Below, piece by piece: positions 17,048 through 24,539 of a DNA stretch of 64,000 nt (the stretch's first letter is position 1; each line of letters begins with the position of its first letter). The notes beneath the pieces are model-generated. The model saw only the letters and a list, made by a program, of their open reading frames with translations. It ran no database searches and was not told where the DNA came from. A program made the translations under genes and the position numbers. Where the stretch lies: assembly GCA_023265995.1 (NCBI GenBank), contig JAHFSA010000003.1:248001-312000 (forward strand), written 5' to 3'. This DNA comes from Perlucidibaca sp. (GTDB taxonomy: Bacteria > Pseudomonadota > Gammaproteobacteria > Pseudomonadales > Moraxellaceae).

Positions 17048-17740
17048 ATGACCACGCCCACGCCATCCGGCTATTCCGTGCAGGAAGAGATCGCCAATGC
17101 CCTCAGTCACGGCCTGGGCACGGCGGCGGCCATCGTTGCCACCACGCTTATGCTGGTCAAGGGCATGCCGGTGCTGACATCGGCGCAGCTCGCCGGTGTG
17201 GCGGTCTACGGCACCAGCCTCATCCTGCTGTTCCTGTGCTCGACGCTTTATCACAGCATCAGCCATGAGCAGTCCAAGGCGGTCTTCAAGCGCCTGGATC
17301 ACTGCGCCATCTACCTGCTGATCGCCGGCACCTACACGCCTATGCTGATGATCACGCTTAAGGACAGCGCCACGGCCAATATCATGCTGTTCGTGATCTG
17401 GGGGCTCGCGCTCGCCGGCATCCTGTTCAAGATCTGGTTCATTCACCGTTTCAAGAAGCTGTCGCTGATCACCTACCTGCTCATGGGCTGGCTTTCGATG
17501 GTGCTGATCGCGGATCTCTGGCACAGCCTGGCGCGACCGGGCTTCTGGCTGCTGCTGGCCGGCGGTCTCTGCTTCACCGTTGGCGCGGTCTTCTATGCCG
17601 CCAAGCAGTACCGCTACACGCATGCCATCTGGCATGTCTTCGTGGCCGCGGGCGCGGCCTGTCACTGCGTGCTGATCGCCGTTTACGTGATTCCGTCCAT
17701 GCCGGCAGCGGTACTGCCGGCCATGATGGCGGGCAGCTAG
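17048..17740 (+). CDS. trhA: Hemolysin III / PAQR-family membrane protein (TrhA-like)
   Basis: A 230-residue protein with seven hydrophobic segments. The family's conserved metal-site motifs are visible: EEIANALSHGLG near the N-terminus, STLYHS (about 70), and HAIWHVFVAAGAACHCVL near the C-terminus. TrhA in E. coli is linked to membrane lipid homeostasis. An ATG at 17021 is also in frame; CGGGAG in front of 17048 favours the latter. The stop codon shares the bases CTAG with the stop of the convergent catalase-like gene. Confidence 0.88.
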   Translation: MTTPTPSGYSVQEEIANALSHGLGTAAAIVATTLMLVKGMPVLTSAQLAGVAVYGTSLILLFLCSTLYHSISHEQSKAVFKRLDHCAIYLLIAGTYTPMLMITLKDSATANIMLFVIWGLALAGILFKIWFIHRFKKLSLITYLLMGWLSMVLIADLWHSLARPGFWLLLAGGLCFTVGAVFYAAKQYRYTHAIWHVFVAAGAACHCVLIAVYVIPSMPAAVLPAMMAGS

Positions 17741-18762
17741 TCGAAGAATTCGTCGCCGTTGGGTTCGGCGGCGGCCGCACGCGCCTGCGTGCTGACCCGG
17801 TAGGCGACATTGCGCGCACGCATCATGTTGCCGAGCGGGCGGAACTCGGTCAGGGCATGCCAGGGATCGAACGACAGCGTCTCGATGAAGGCGCTCAGTC
17901 GCTGCGCCGCCGGCCGTTCCATATCCTGCTGCGCGAAGGTGAGGTGGCCCAGCGTGATGAAGGGCGCATCCTCCTCGCGCCATTCCACCGACGCATCCTC
18001 GATGGGCGTCTTCACCGGATCGACATAGAACTGCACCTGGAAGTCGAAGCTGACCGGCGTTCTGCGCAGGCGTTCGGCGAGGTCGCGGGCGAGATAGTCC
18101 GGGTTGCCGCCGGGGCAGTCACCGGGCTCGGGCAGGGAGTTCGGACGCAGGGCGTAATGCACGGCATAGGGGCCGAACTGTATGGGCAGGGCACTGTAGA
18201 AGCGCGTGGTGGCCAGCGAGGCCACCGGCTTCAGGGTTTTCGCGGCGCGTCGCAGCAGGTCCAGCAGGCGGCGCAGGCCGACCTGGCGCAGCAGGCCGGG
18301 CAGGCCGCTCAGCGGCGAGCTGGCGACGCGCACCAGCGCCATGAACTCCTCGGCGTTGCGTACCGGCGTGGCCGCCGAACGTATCATCAGGAAGTCCTGG
18401 GTCAGTGCGTCCTCCATGCCCGGGATGATCTTGCGTCCGGTGACGCCGAGAATCTTCACGGCAATGCCACGGATGTCGGGCTTGCGGTCATGCTGATGGG
18501 CGCCCGAGCCGTTGGAGAAGCGCACGAAGGCACGATAGCTGCCGGGGTTGGCGAAGAGGCCGATGCGCACTGCGTCGGGCAGGTCGGCATGCACCGTGAA
18601 AGTGGCTTCGAGACCGGGCATGCCCTTGGCATGCAGGGCGCGTGAGGGCTTGCCCTTGCCGGCATTCTTCAGCTGCAGCTGGTGCAGCTCCTCGGCATAG
18701 GCCTCGAAACGGACGTTTTCGTCGGGAGCAACGGTTTCCTGCCACTGAGTCGAGGGCTGCAT
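17737..18762 (-). CDS. Catalase-related protein
   Basis: A 341-residue protein with the N-terminal half of the catalase fold: VRFSNGSGAHQHDRKPDIRG followed by AVKILG corresponds to the catalase distal-side segment around the conserved Asn. The usual proximal heme-tyrosine motif (R-x3-Y) is not obvious and the protein is shorter than a true catalase (about 480). It belongs with the small catalase-like proteins, whose activity is mostly untested. The frame extends to 18834, but the ATG at 18762 starts MQPSTQWQETV. Tail-to-tail with trhA. Confidence 0.7.
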   Translation of the reverse strand: MQPSTQWQETVAPDENVRFEAYAEELHQLQLKNAGKGKPSRALHAKGMPGLEATFTVHADLPDAVRIGLFANPGSYRAFVRFSNGSGAHQHDRKPDIRGIAVKILGVTGRKIIPGMEDALTQDFLMIRSAATPVRNAEEFMALVRVASSPLSGLPGLLRQVGLRRLLDLLRRAAKTLKPVASLATTRFYSALPIQFGPYAVHYALRPNSLPEPGDCPGGNPDYLARDLAERLRRTPVSFDFQVQFYVDPVKTPIEDASVEWREEDAPFITLGHLTFAQQDMERPAAQRLSAFIETLSFDPWHALTEFRPLGNMMRARNVAYRVSTQARAAAAEPNGDEFFD

Positions 18763-18869
18763 CGGGGCCTCCAGAGATATAGAGCCAGAGAGAGCATGGG
18801 AGAGCGACAACTGTAGCGTCCCGGATGCCCACACTCTACTCTTGTGGCATCCACAAGGAAGTCGATGAC

Positions 18870-19499
18870 ATGAAGAAACTGATTGCCGCGCTGTCGCTGG
18901 TCTGGCTGTTCACCCTGCCGGCGCATGCCGCTCCGGCGTTGCAGGCCGAGACCGCGAGCCCGGGCGAGCAGGACTGTCAGCGCTATGCCAGCGCTGTCGG
19001 CAAACAGCACGACCCCGATTTCATCCGCGTCACCCTGGATGTGCCCATGGATGTCGATCGTTACGATGACTCTGTCGGTCGTCAGCGCGTGGCCACGATC
19101 TACAAGGGCACCGCGCTCTACGAGAGCAAGCCGGGCGCCCGGCGTGTGCAGTTCATCTGCCTGCACAGCGGCGAGCGCAATGGCGCCGTGTTTCTCGACT
19201 ACCTGCCGGTCAGCGTGGAAAACCCCGATCTGACCCGGCACAACCAGTACGAGAGCTGGGGCTGCCGTCGTCAGGGCCGTTTCCAGGTCACCTACAACAG
19301 CGTCGCCGACAAGGTCTATTTCCGCCATGACGGCCGTGACGAGGCACTCGATCATGTCGTCAGCGCCAGCGGCGCGCGCTATCAGAATGCCCATCTGGTG
19401 TGGTGGGGCAAGGGCAGCACGGCCGCGCTCTATCGCCGCGAAAGCAGTCGCGAGCGCCAGGTCGATGTCTGCCGGCTGCAGGGCGTGACCCGTCCCTGA
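18870..19499 (+). CDS. Secreted protein with C-terminal MliC-type lysozyme-inhibitor domain
   Basis: A 209-residue exported protein. The signal peptide covers about residues 1-21 (LFTLPAHA). The C-terminal 80 residues carry WGCRRQGRFQVTY and VSASGARYQNAHLVWWGKGS, which match the MliC/PliC pattern in which the SGxxY segment inhibits C-type lysozyme. The roughly 100 residues before it have one Cys pair (about 37 and 98) and no family I recognise, so this is longer than ordinary MliC. No lipobox, so it is probably periplasmic. The start at 18870 is chosen because it begins the signal peptide. Confidence 0.65.
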   Translation: MKKLIAALSLVWLFTLPAHAAPALQAETASPGEQDCQRYASAVGKQHDPDFIRVTLDVPMDVDRYDDSVGRQRVATIYKGTALYESKPGARRVQFICLHSGERNGAVFLDYLPVSVENPDLTRHNQYESWGCRRQGRFQVTYNSVADKVYFRHDGRDEALDHVVSASGARYQNAHLVWWGKGSTAALYRRESSRERQVDVCRLQGVTRP

Positions 19500-19698
19500 G
19501 TGCCGTTGCCGGCGGCCAGTCCGGCTGTCGGCGTTGCCGTTGGTCGGAGAGAGCGATATCCGGCCGCTGCCAGCGACAGTTCGTCGCCCGATGGCGGGGG
19601 GCGTCTTGTGACGCCGACATACCTGTGCAATGAAAGCTTCATGCTTTGGTGATAAGGCCGCATTTCTGCGACCGACAGCCAGACGGGAGCTTGAACCC
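19500..19698. other. Non-coding gap with a short hairpin
   Basis: A 199-base gap. GGCGTC-TTGT-GACGCC at 19600-19615 is a compact stem that may end the MliC-type gene. An AT-richer stretch at 19620-19670 could hold the promoter of the next gene, but no box stands out. Confidence 0.35.
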
Positions 19699-21207
19699 AT
19701 GGATCTCCAGCGCTTTGCCCTGCGTCTGCTGTTCGCCCTGGTCACCGGTGCGTTGCTGCTGTTCTGGGCGGAGGCGGCGTGGGACTTCGTGCATGCGGTC
19801 AATCCGGAGACCGGGCAGCCGCTGCGGCTGGCCGATCTGCATGTGGATGCCGCCATGGTGCGCGCCGTGGCATCGCCGTTCGCGCGTGCCTACAACAACA
19901 TTCTGGCGCTGCTGCTGACCTTCATTTCCCTGGCCATTCCGCTCACCGCCAATCTCTACACGCCCAAGCTCATCGAGATATTCATCCGCGACAAGCTCAA
20001 CCTGTTCGTGCTCTGCGGTTGCTCGCTGCTGGCCGCGCATTCGCTGTTCGCCATCACGCTGTCGTTCGGCAACTGGACGCCGCAGCTGCCGTTCTGGATA
20101 GATGGCGTCTGCGCCATGCTCGGCTGGCTCTTCCTCATGCCGTACTACTTCTATGTGCTCAGCTTCATTGACCCGCTGACCATCATCAAGCGCATCCACC
20201 TCAGCCTGATGCGTGAGCTCGAGGATGTCGCCGCCGGCAAGTATCCGACCGCGATCGCCCAGGATCGCGTCAACCAGCGCATCATCAATCTCGGCAGCAT
20301 GCTGCAGCGCTCGGTCGACAGAGCCGACCGCGATGTCGCCTTCGATGCCATCAAGGCTCATACCCTGGACCTGGCGCGCGTGCGTGATATCAAGCCACGC
20401 CTGCAGCCGGACTTCTTCCGGGTCTCCAGCAGCCTGCTTTTCGGCACCTCCAGCGAGGCCACCGAGGCCATTGTGCGTGACCGCATCTGGATGGAGTACC
20501 GCATCGCCAACCAGCTCGTGCTGGCCTTCAAGATTGCCCTGGCGAAGATGCCGGAGGCGGTGAGCGCGCTCGTTCATGCCATCAAGAATGCCGCCCACGA
20601 GGAGGCCAGGCTGGGCAACGATGCCGTCTTCCATCTGCTGGTGCGGGTGTTCAACACCTTCACCCGCGAGGCCATCAAGAAGAAGGAGAATGCGCCGGTC
20701 TACAACGTCGTCTACAACTACAAGACGCTGCTGCGCCGCCTGCTCGCCGATCGTCCCGAGCTGGTGCCGGCGCTGATCGGCCATCTGCGCTTCTATGCCG
20801 ATTTCGCGCATCAGCACGGCATGGTCTTCATCTACGAGCTGATCAGCTACGAGCTGGCGGAGCTGGCCGAGGTGGCCTATGCCCATGACAATTCCCCGGC
20901 ACCGGCGCTGCTCGATGCCGTGCTCGGCTTCAGTGGCGCCGAACGTCATTCCGGGCTGGTGAAGTCACGCGCCATACTCGCCGGCTACTTCGCCGGCAAC
21001 GGGCGCGATGCCGAACTGGAGCGTGTGCTGACGTCGTTGCGCGAGGTTCCGGCCGAGCAGCTGGAGAAGGCGAGGACGGGCATCATGAATACGCTGGATC
21101 CGGTATTCTGGGAAATCAATCATCGCGGCACCAATTTCGATTATGTCGATGACGGGCGCCGCGAGCAGGTTGGCGTTGTGTTCGCCAAATTATTGACAGT
21201 ACAGTGA
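19699..21207 (+). CDS. Unrecognised four-helix membrane protein with large cytoplasmic domain
   Basis: A 502-residue protein. Hydrophobic segments at about 5-27, 68-92, 105-125 and 135-160 are followed by about 340 mostly helical, charged residues without a catalytic motif that I can name. The frame opens at 19630, but the ATG at 19699 (GGGAGC upstream) starts right before the first helix. It resembles DUF2254-type layouts only in general form. It lies upstream of the FliA-type promoter of cheY, and a link to chemotaxis is only positional. Confidence 0.65.
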   Translation: MDLQRFALRLLFALVTGALLLFWAEAAWDFVHAVNPETGQPLRLADLHVDAAMVRAVASPFARAYNNILALLLTFISLAIPLTANLYTPKLIEIFIRDKLNLFVLCGCSLLAAHSLFAITLSFGNWTPQLPFWIDGVCAMLGWLFLMPYYFYVLSFIDPLTIIKRIHLSLMRELEDVAAGKYPTAIAQDRVNQRIINLGSMLQRSVDRADRDVAFDAIKAHTLDLARVRDIKPRLQPDFFRVSSSLLFGTSSEATEAIVRDRIWMEYRIANQLVLAFKIALAKMPEAVSALVHAIKNAAHEEARLGNDAVFHLLVRVFNTFTREAIKKKENAPVYNVVYNYKTLLRRLLADRPELVPALIGHLRFYADFAHQHGMVFIYELISYELAELAEVAYAHDNSPAPALLDAVLGFSGAERHSGLVKSRAILAGYFAGNGRDAELERVLTSLREVPAEQLEKARTGIMNTLDPVFWEINHRGTNFDYVDDGRREQVGVVFAKLLTVQ

Positions 21208-21283
21208 TTTTTCTTCGCAGGTGACGGCAACACAGCAACAACAATCGTTTGCAAATCACTGCAACAACCCCGCCAAACCTGAC

Positions 21284-21311
21284 TAAAGCCGTGACGCTTC
21301 CTTGCCGACAA
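21284..21311 (+). promoter_or_regulatory. FliA (sigma-28)-type promoter of the che operon
   Basis: TAAAGCCG (21284-21291), 12-base spacer, GCCGACAA (21304-21311). This matches the sigma-28 consensus (TAAAGTTT-N11-GCCGATAA) in both boxes, with one extra spacer base. The start codon of cheY is 41 bases downstream. Confidence 0.6.
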
Positions 21312-21352
21312 TGATTGCAAGCAACAGTGCAATCCGTCCGTGGGGAACCTTC

Positions 21353-21715
21353 ATGAAACTGCTTATTGCCGACGACAGCAAAGCCATGCGCCTGGTCATT
21401 GGACACATGCTCCGACAGGCGGGCTATCGCGGTCACGAAATCGTCGAGGCCGCTGATGGCGACGAAGCCATCGCCGCCGTCAATCGCGAGTCGCCGGACC
21501 TGATCATTTCCGACTGGAACATGCCTGGCAAGACCGGCATCGAGGTGCTGCAGCATCTGCGCCAGGAAGGCGTGCGCACCACCTTCGGTTTTGTCACCAC
21601 GGAAGTCAGCCAGGAAATGCGCGCGCTCGCCGAAGCCTCCGGCGCCGCCTTCCTGATCGGCAAGCCGTTCACGCCCGAAGACTTCCAGCGCGCGCTGGAC
21701 GACTACCTGAACTGA
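21353..21715 (+). CDS. cheY: Chemotaxis response regulator CheY
   Basis: A 120-residue single-domain receiver. Acidic pair Asp7-Asp8, phosphoacceptor Asp54 in ISDWNMPGK, Thr82/Thr83, and Lys104 in IGKPF are all in place. No output domain, so it most likely binds the flagellar switch (FliM) when phosphorylated by CheA. First gene of the che operon. The ATG at 21353 gives the normal CheY N-terminus MKLLIADDS; the frame upstream of it is not conserved-looking. Confidence 0.93.
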   Translation: MKLLIADDSKAMRLVIGHMLRQAGYRGHEIVEAADGDEAIAAVNRESPDLIISDWNMPGKTGIEVLQHLRQEGVRTTFGFVTTEVSQEMRALAEASGAAFLIGKPFTPEDFQRALDDYLN

Positions 21716-21725
21716 GGGCGCGTCC

Positions 21726-22199
21726 ATGACCAGCAAGCTTCCCTCCCTGGAAACGGTGGCTCAGACCCTGAAGGCGTTCGTGCGCCGCGAGGTCACGGTG
21801 ACACCGGCTTCCGCACCCGGCGCCGGCGTCATGCCGCTGGCCGGTATCTATCACGATGGCAGCCAGCAGCCCATAGCGGCCTGCATGTCAGACGTGTCGT
21901 TTGCCGCCGCTTCGGCTGCCGCGTTCGCCCTCATACCCGCACGCGTTGCGGCCGAGGCGGCGGCAGCCAAAGCCCTGGACGAGTCGCTGGCCGAGATTTT
22001 CGGCGAGGTGCTCAACGTGCTGTCGCGCCTGTTCACCAGCCACGACAGCGAGCGCGTGACCTTGCGCGACAAGTTCCTGCCGCCGCAGACGCTGCCGGCC
22101 CAGCTTTCCTCGCTGGGCCCGGAAGACTGCATGGATCTGGATGTCAGCATCGATGGTTACGGCAAGGGCCGTCTCGTGCTGTGTCTGCTGAAATCTTGA
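21726..22199 (+). CDS. CheX/CheC-like protein, candidate CheY-P phosphatase
   Basis: A 157-residue protein between cheY and cheA, where pseudomonads carry cheZ. It does not look like CheZ (no long helices or QDLTGQ-type motif). It contains E90-IFG-E94-VL-N97, with Pro120 exactly 22 residues after N97. This matches the CheC/CheX/FliY phosphatase signature (D/S-x3-E-x2-N-x22-P) except for Glu in place of Asp/Ser at the first position. Only one such motif is present, as in CheX. The gap to cheY is 10 bases, so it is co-translated. Inference: it dephosphorylates CheY-P. Confidence 0.6.
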   Translation: MTSKLPSLETVAQTLKAFVRREVTVTPASAPGAGVMPLAGIYHDGSQQPIAACMSDVSFAAASAAAFALIPARVAAEAAAAKALDESLAEIFGEVLNVLSRLFTSHDSERVTLRDKFLPPQTLPAQLSSLGPEDCMDLDVSIDGYGKGRLVLCLLKS

Positions 22200-22215
22200 T
22201 GGCCGGGAGCCGGAC

Positions 22216-24003
22216 ATGAGCTTCGACATGGACATGAGCGAGTTCCACGCCATCTTCTTTGAAGAGGCCGGGGAACACCTGGCCAGCCTGGAATCGCTGC
22301 TGCTGGGACTGGATCGCGACAATCCCGATCCGGAACACCTCAATGCCATTTTCCGTGCCGCCCATTCGATCAAGGGCAGCAGCTCGACCTTCGGCTTCCC
22401 CGACATGGCGGCGGTCACCCACGATCTGGAAACCCTGCTTGATCGCGTGCGCAAGAACGAGATGCCGCTGAGCGAGCACATCATCGATGTCACCCTCGGC
22501 GCGCGTGATGTGCTGCTGGCCCAGCTGGCCTCGCATCAGGGTGGCGAGGCGGTGCCCGATGACGTGGTGACGCACCTGATCGCGCAGATCCGCGCGCTTG
22601 TGCAAACCGAGCATGCCCCTGTCGCCAGTGCTGCTCCGGCTGCTGCGGCCGTTGCTGATGCCCCGGTGGCCATCAGTGCCCAGGACGTGACGACTGACGA
22701 GGCCGGTGTGACGGCGGATGCCGAGGCAGCGGCGGTGGTCGAGGTTGCCAGCGCAGCCGCCACGCCGGCGGCCGGCAACGTCGTCAAGCTGTCGAAAACC
22801 CCGACCAGCGAAAGCTCCATCCGTGTCAGCGTGGAAAAGGTCGATCAGCTCATCAACCTGGTCGGCGAGCTGGTGATCACCCAGTCCATGCTGGCGCAGA
22901 CCGCGCAGGTCGGTGCCGTCAGTGACGAGAAGCTCGACCACGAGCGCCTCAACGAACGTCTGCAACAGCTCGAGCGCAATACCCGCGAGCTGCAGGAATC
23001 GGTGATGAGCATACGCATGCTGCCGGTCAGCTCGGTGTTCAACCGTTTTCCGCGCCTGGTGCGTGATCTCGCCGGCAAGCTCGGCAAGCAGATCGAGCTG
23101 CGCACCGAGGGCGAGGCCACCGAAATCGATCGCGGCGTCGTCGAGAAGATCAGCGACCCGCTGACCCACCTGATCCGCAACAGTGTCGATCACGGCATCG
23201 AGACCGAGGCCGAGCGCATCGCGGCCGGCAAGCCGGTCAAGGGCGTGGTCAATCTCAGCGCCTGTCACCAAGGCGGCAGTGTCGTCATCGAAATCACCGA
23301 TGACGGTCGCGGCCTCAACCGCGACAAGCTGCTGGCCAAGGCGCGCGAGCGCGGCATTTCCGTGCCCGAGAATCCGACCGATCAGGATGTCTGGCAGCTC
23401 ATTTTCGCGCCCGGCTTCTCCACCGCCGATGCCGTCACCGATGTCTCCGGACGTGGCGTCGGCATGGATGTGGTCAAGCGCAACATCGAGCAGCTCGGCG
23501 GCCGTGTCGATCTGCATTCGCTGCCGGGGCAGGGCACCACCATCTCGATCCGCCTGCCGCTGACGCTGGCCATCATGGATGGCATGTCGGTGGGCATCAG
23601 CGATCAGACCTACATCGTGCCGCTGACCGCCATCCGCGAGTCTCTGCGGCCGCGCGCCGAGGACGTCAAATCGGTCGCCGGCAGCGGTCGTGTCGTCTAT
23701 GTCCGCGGCGAATACCTGCCGCTGGTGGCGCTGCATCAGGTCTTTGACCTGCAGCCGCGTTCGGACCGTCCGGAGCAGGGCATCCTCATCATCGTCGATA
23801 CCGAATGCGGTCGCGCCGCGCTCTTCGTCGATGACCTGCTCGGTCAGCGCCAGGTCGTCATCAAGAGTCTCGAATCCAATTACCGCAAAGTCCCGGGCAT
23901 TTCCGCAGCGACCATCATGGGTGACGGCAGCGTCTCCATGATTCTCGATGTGTCGGAAGTCGTCCGGCTGTCCAAGCGCCCACCACTGGCCTGCGCCGTC
24001 TAG
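22216..24003 (+). CDS. cheA: Chemotaxis histidine kinase CheA
   Basis: A 595-residue kinase. The HPt domain (about 1-110) carries the phosphorylated His50 in RAAHSIKG. Next comes an Ala/Val-rich stretch of about 90 residues (about 130-205), where the P2 CheY/CheB-docking domain would be expected. Then come the P3 dimerisation helices (about 205-275), the ATPase with N box HLIRNSVDHGIE, G1 DDGRG and G2 GRGVGMDVV, and a CheW-like P5 domain. It is shorter than the roughly 650 residues of E. coli CheA, the missing part being P2. It feeds phosphate to CheY and CheB encoded in the same operon. Confidence 0.95.
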   Translation: MSFDMDMSEFHAIFFEEAGEHLASLESLLLGLDRDNPDPEHLNAIFRAAHSIKGSSSTFGFPDMAAVTHDLETLLDRVRKNEMPLSEHIIDVTLGARDVLLAQLASHQGGEAVPDDVVTHLIAQIRALVQTEHAPVASAAPAAAAVADAPVAISAQDVTTDEAGVTADAEAAAVVEVASAAATPAAGNVVKLSKTPTSESSIRVSVEKVDQLINLVGELVITQSMLAQTAQVGAVSDEKLDHERLNERLQQLERNTRELQESVMSIRMLPVSSVFNRFPRLVRDLAGKLGKQIELRTEGEATEIDRGVVEKISDPLTHLIRNSVDHGIETEAERIAAGKPVKGVVNLSACHQGGSVVIEITDDGRGLNRDKLLAKARERGISVPENPTDQDVWQLIFAPGFSTADAVTDVSGRGVGMDVVKRNIEQLGGRVDLHSLPGQGTTISIRLPLTLAIMDGMSVGISDQTYIVPLTAIRESLRPRAEDVKSVAGSGRVVYVRGEYLPLVALHQVFDLQPRSDRPEQGILIIVDTECGRAALFVDDLLGQRQVVIKSLESNYRKVPGISAATIMGDGSVSMILDVSEVVRLSKRPPLACAV

Positions 24004-24012
24004 GAGAAACTC

Positions 24013-24504
24013 ATGGAGCGTCAGCCCTCACAGGAAAACGGCAAGCCGCGCACTGGTCAGGAGTTCCTGACCTTTGCCCTCGGTTCCGAGGAATACGGCA
24101 TCGACATCCTCAAGGTCCAGGAAATCCGCGGCTACGAGAAGGTCACCCACATCGTCAATGCCCCCGGCTTCATCAAGGGCGTGATCAATCTGCGCGGGAC
24201 CATCGTGCCCATCATCGACCTGCGCCTGAAGTTCCAGCTTGGCAGCGCCGAATACACGGCCTTCACCGTGGTGATCATCCTCAATGTCTCCAATCGCGTC
24301 GTTGGCGCCGTGGTCGACAGCGTGTCCGATGTGATCCAGCTCGACCCCGAGGAAATCCGCGAGGCGCCGCCGCTGCATGGTGATCTCGACACCCGCTTCA
24401 TTCGCGGGCTGGCCACGCTCAACGAGCGCATGGTCATCCTGATGGATATCGAAACCCTGATGAGCAGTCCGGACATGGCCCTGGTGGCCGATGTGGCGGC
24501 CTGA
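24013..24504 (+). CDS. cheW: Chemotaxis coupling protein CheW
   Basis: A 163-residue adaptor linking receptors to CheA. Typical CheW residues: [14 protein letters not shown], the loop [20 protein letters not shown], and the C-terminal [20 protein letters not shown]. It starts 10 bases after cheA (RBS GGAGAAA) and precedes its receptor partner. Full length, nothing missing. Confidence 0.95.
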   Translation: MERQPSQENGKPRTGQEFLTFALGSEEYGIDILKVQEIRGYEKVTHIVNAPGFIKGVINLRGTIVPIIDLRLKFQLGSAEYTAFTVVIILNVSNRVVGAVVDSVSDVIQLDPEEIREAPPLHGDLDTRFIRGLATLNERMVILMDIETLMSSPDMALVADVAA

Positions 24505-24539
24505 TCGCCGCAACCGAAAAAGAGCCTGGAGAAAGAAAA

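Noticed and set aside
22144-23736. 530-codon minus-strand frame opposite cheA
   Set aside because: Shadow of cheA with Asp/His/Arg-rich low-information sequence.
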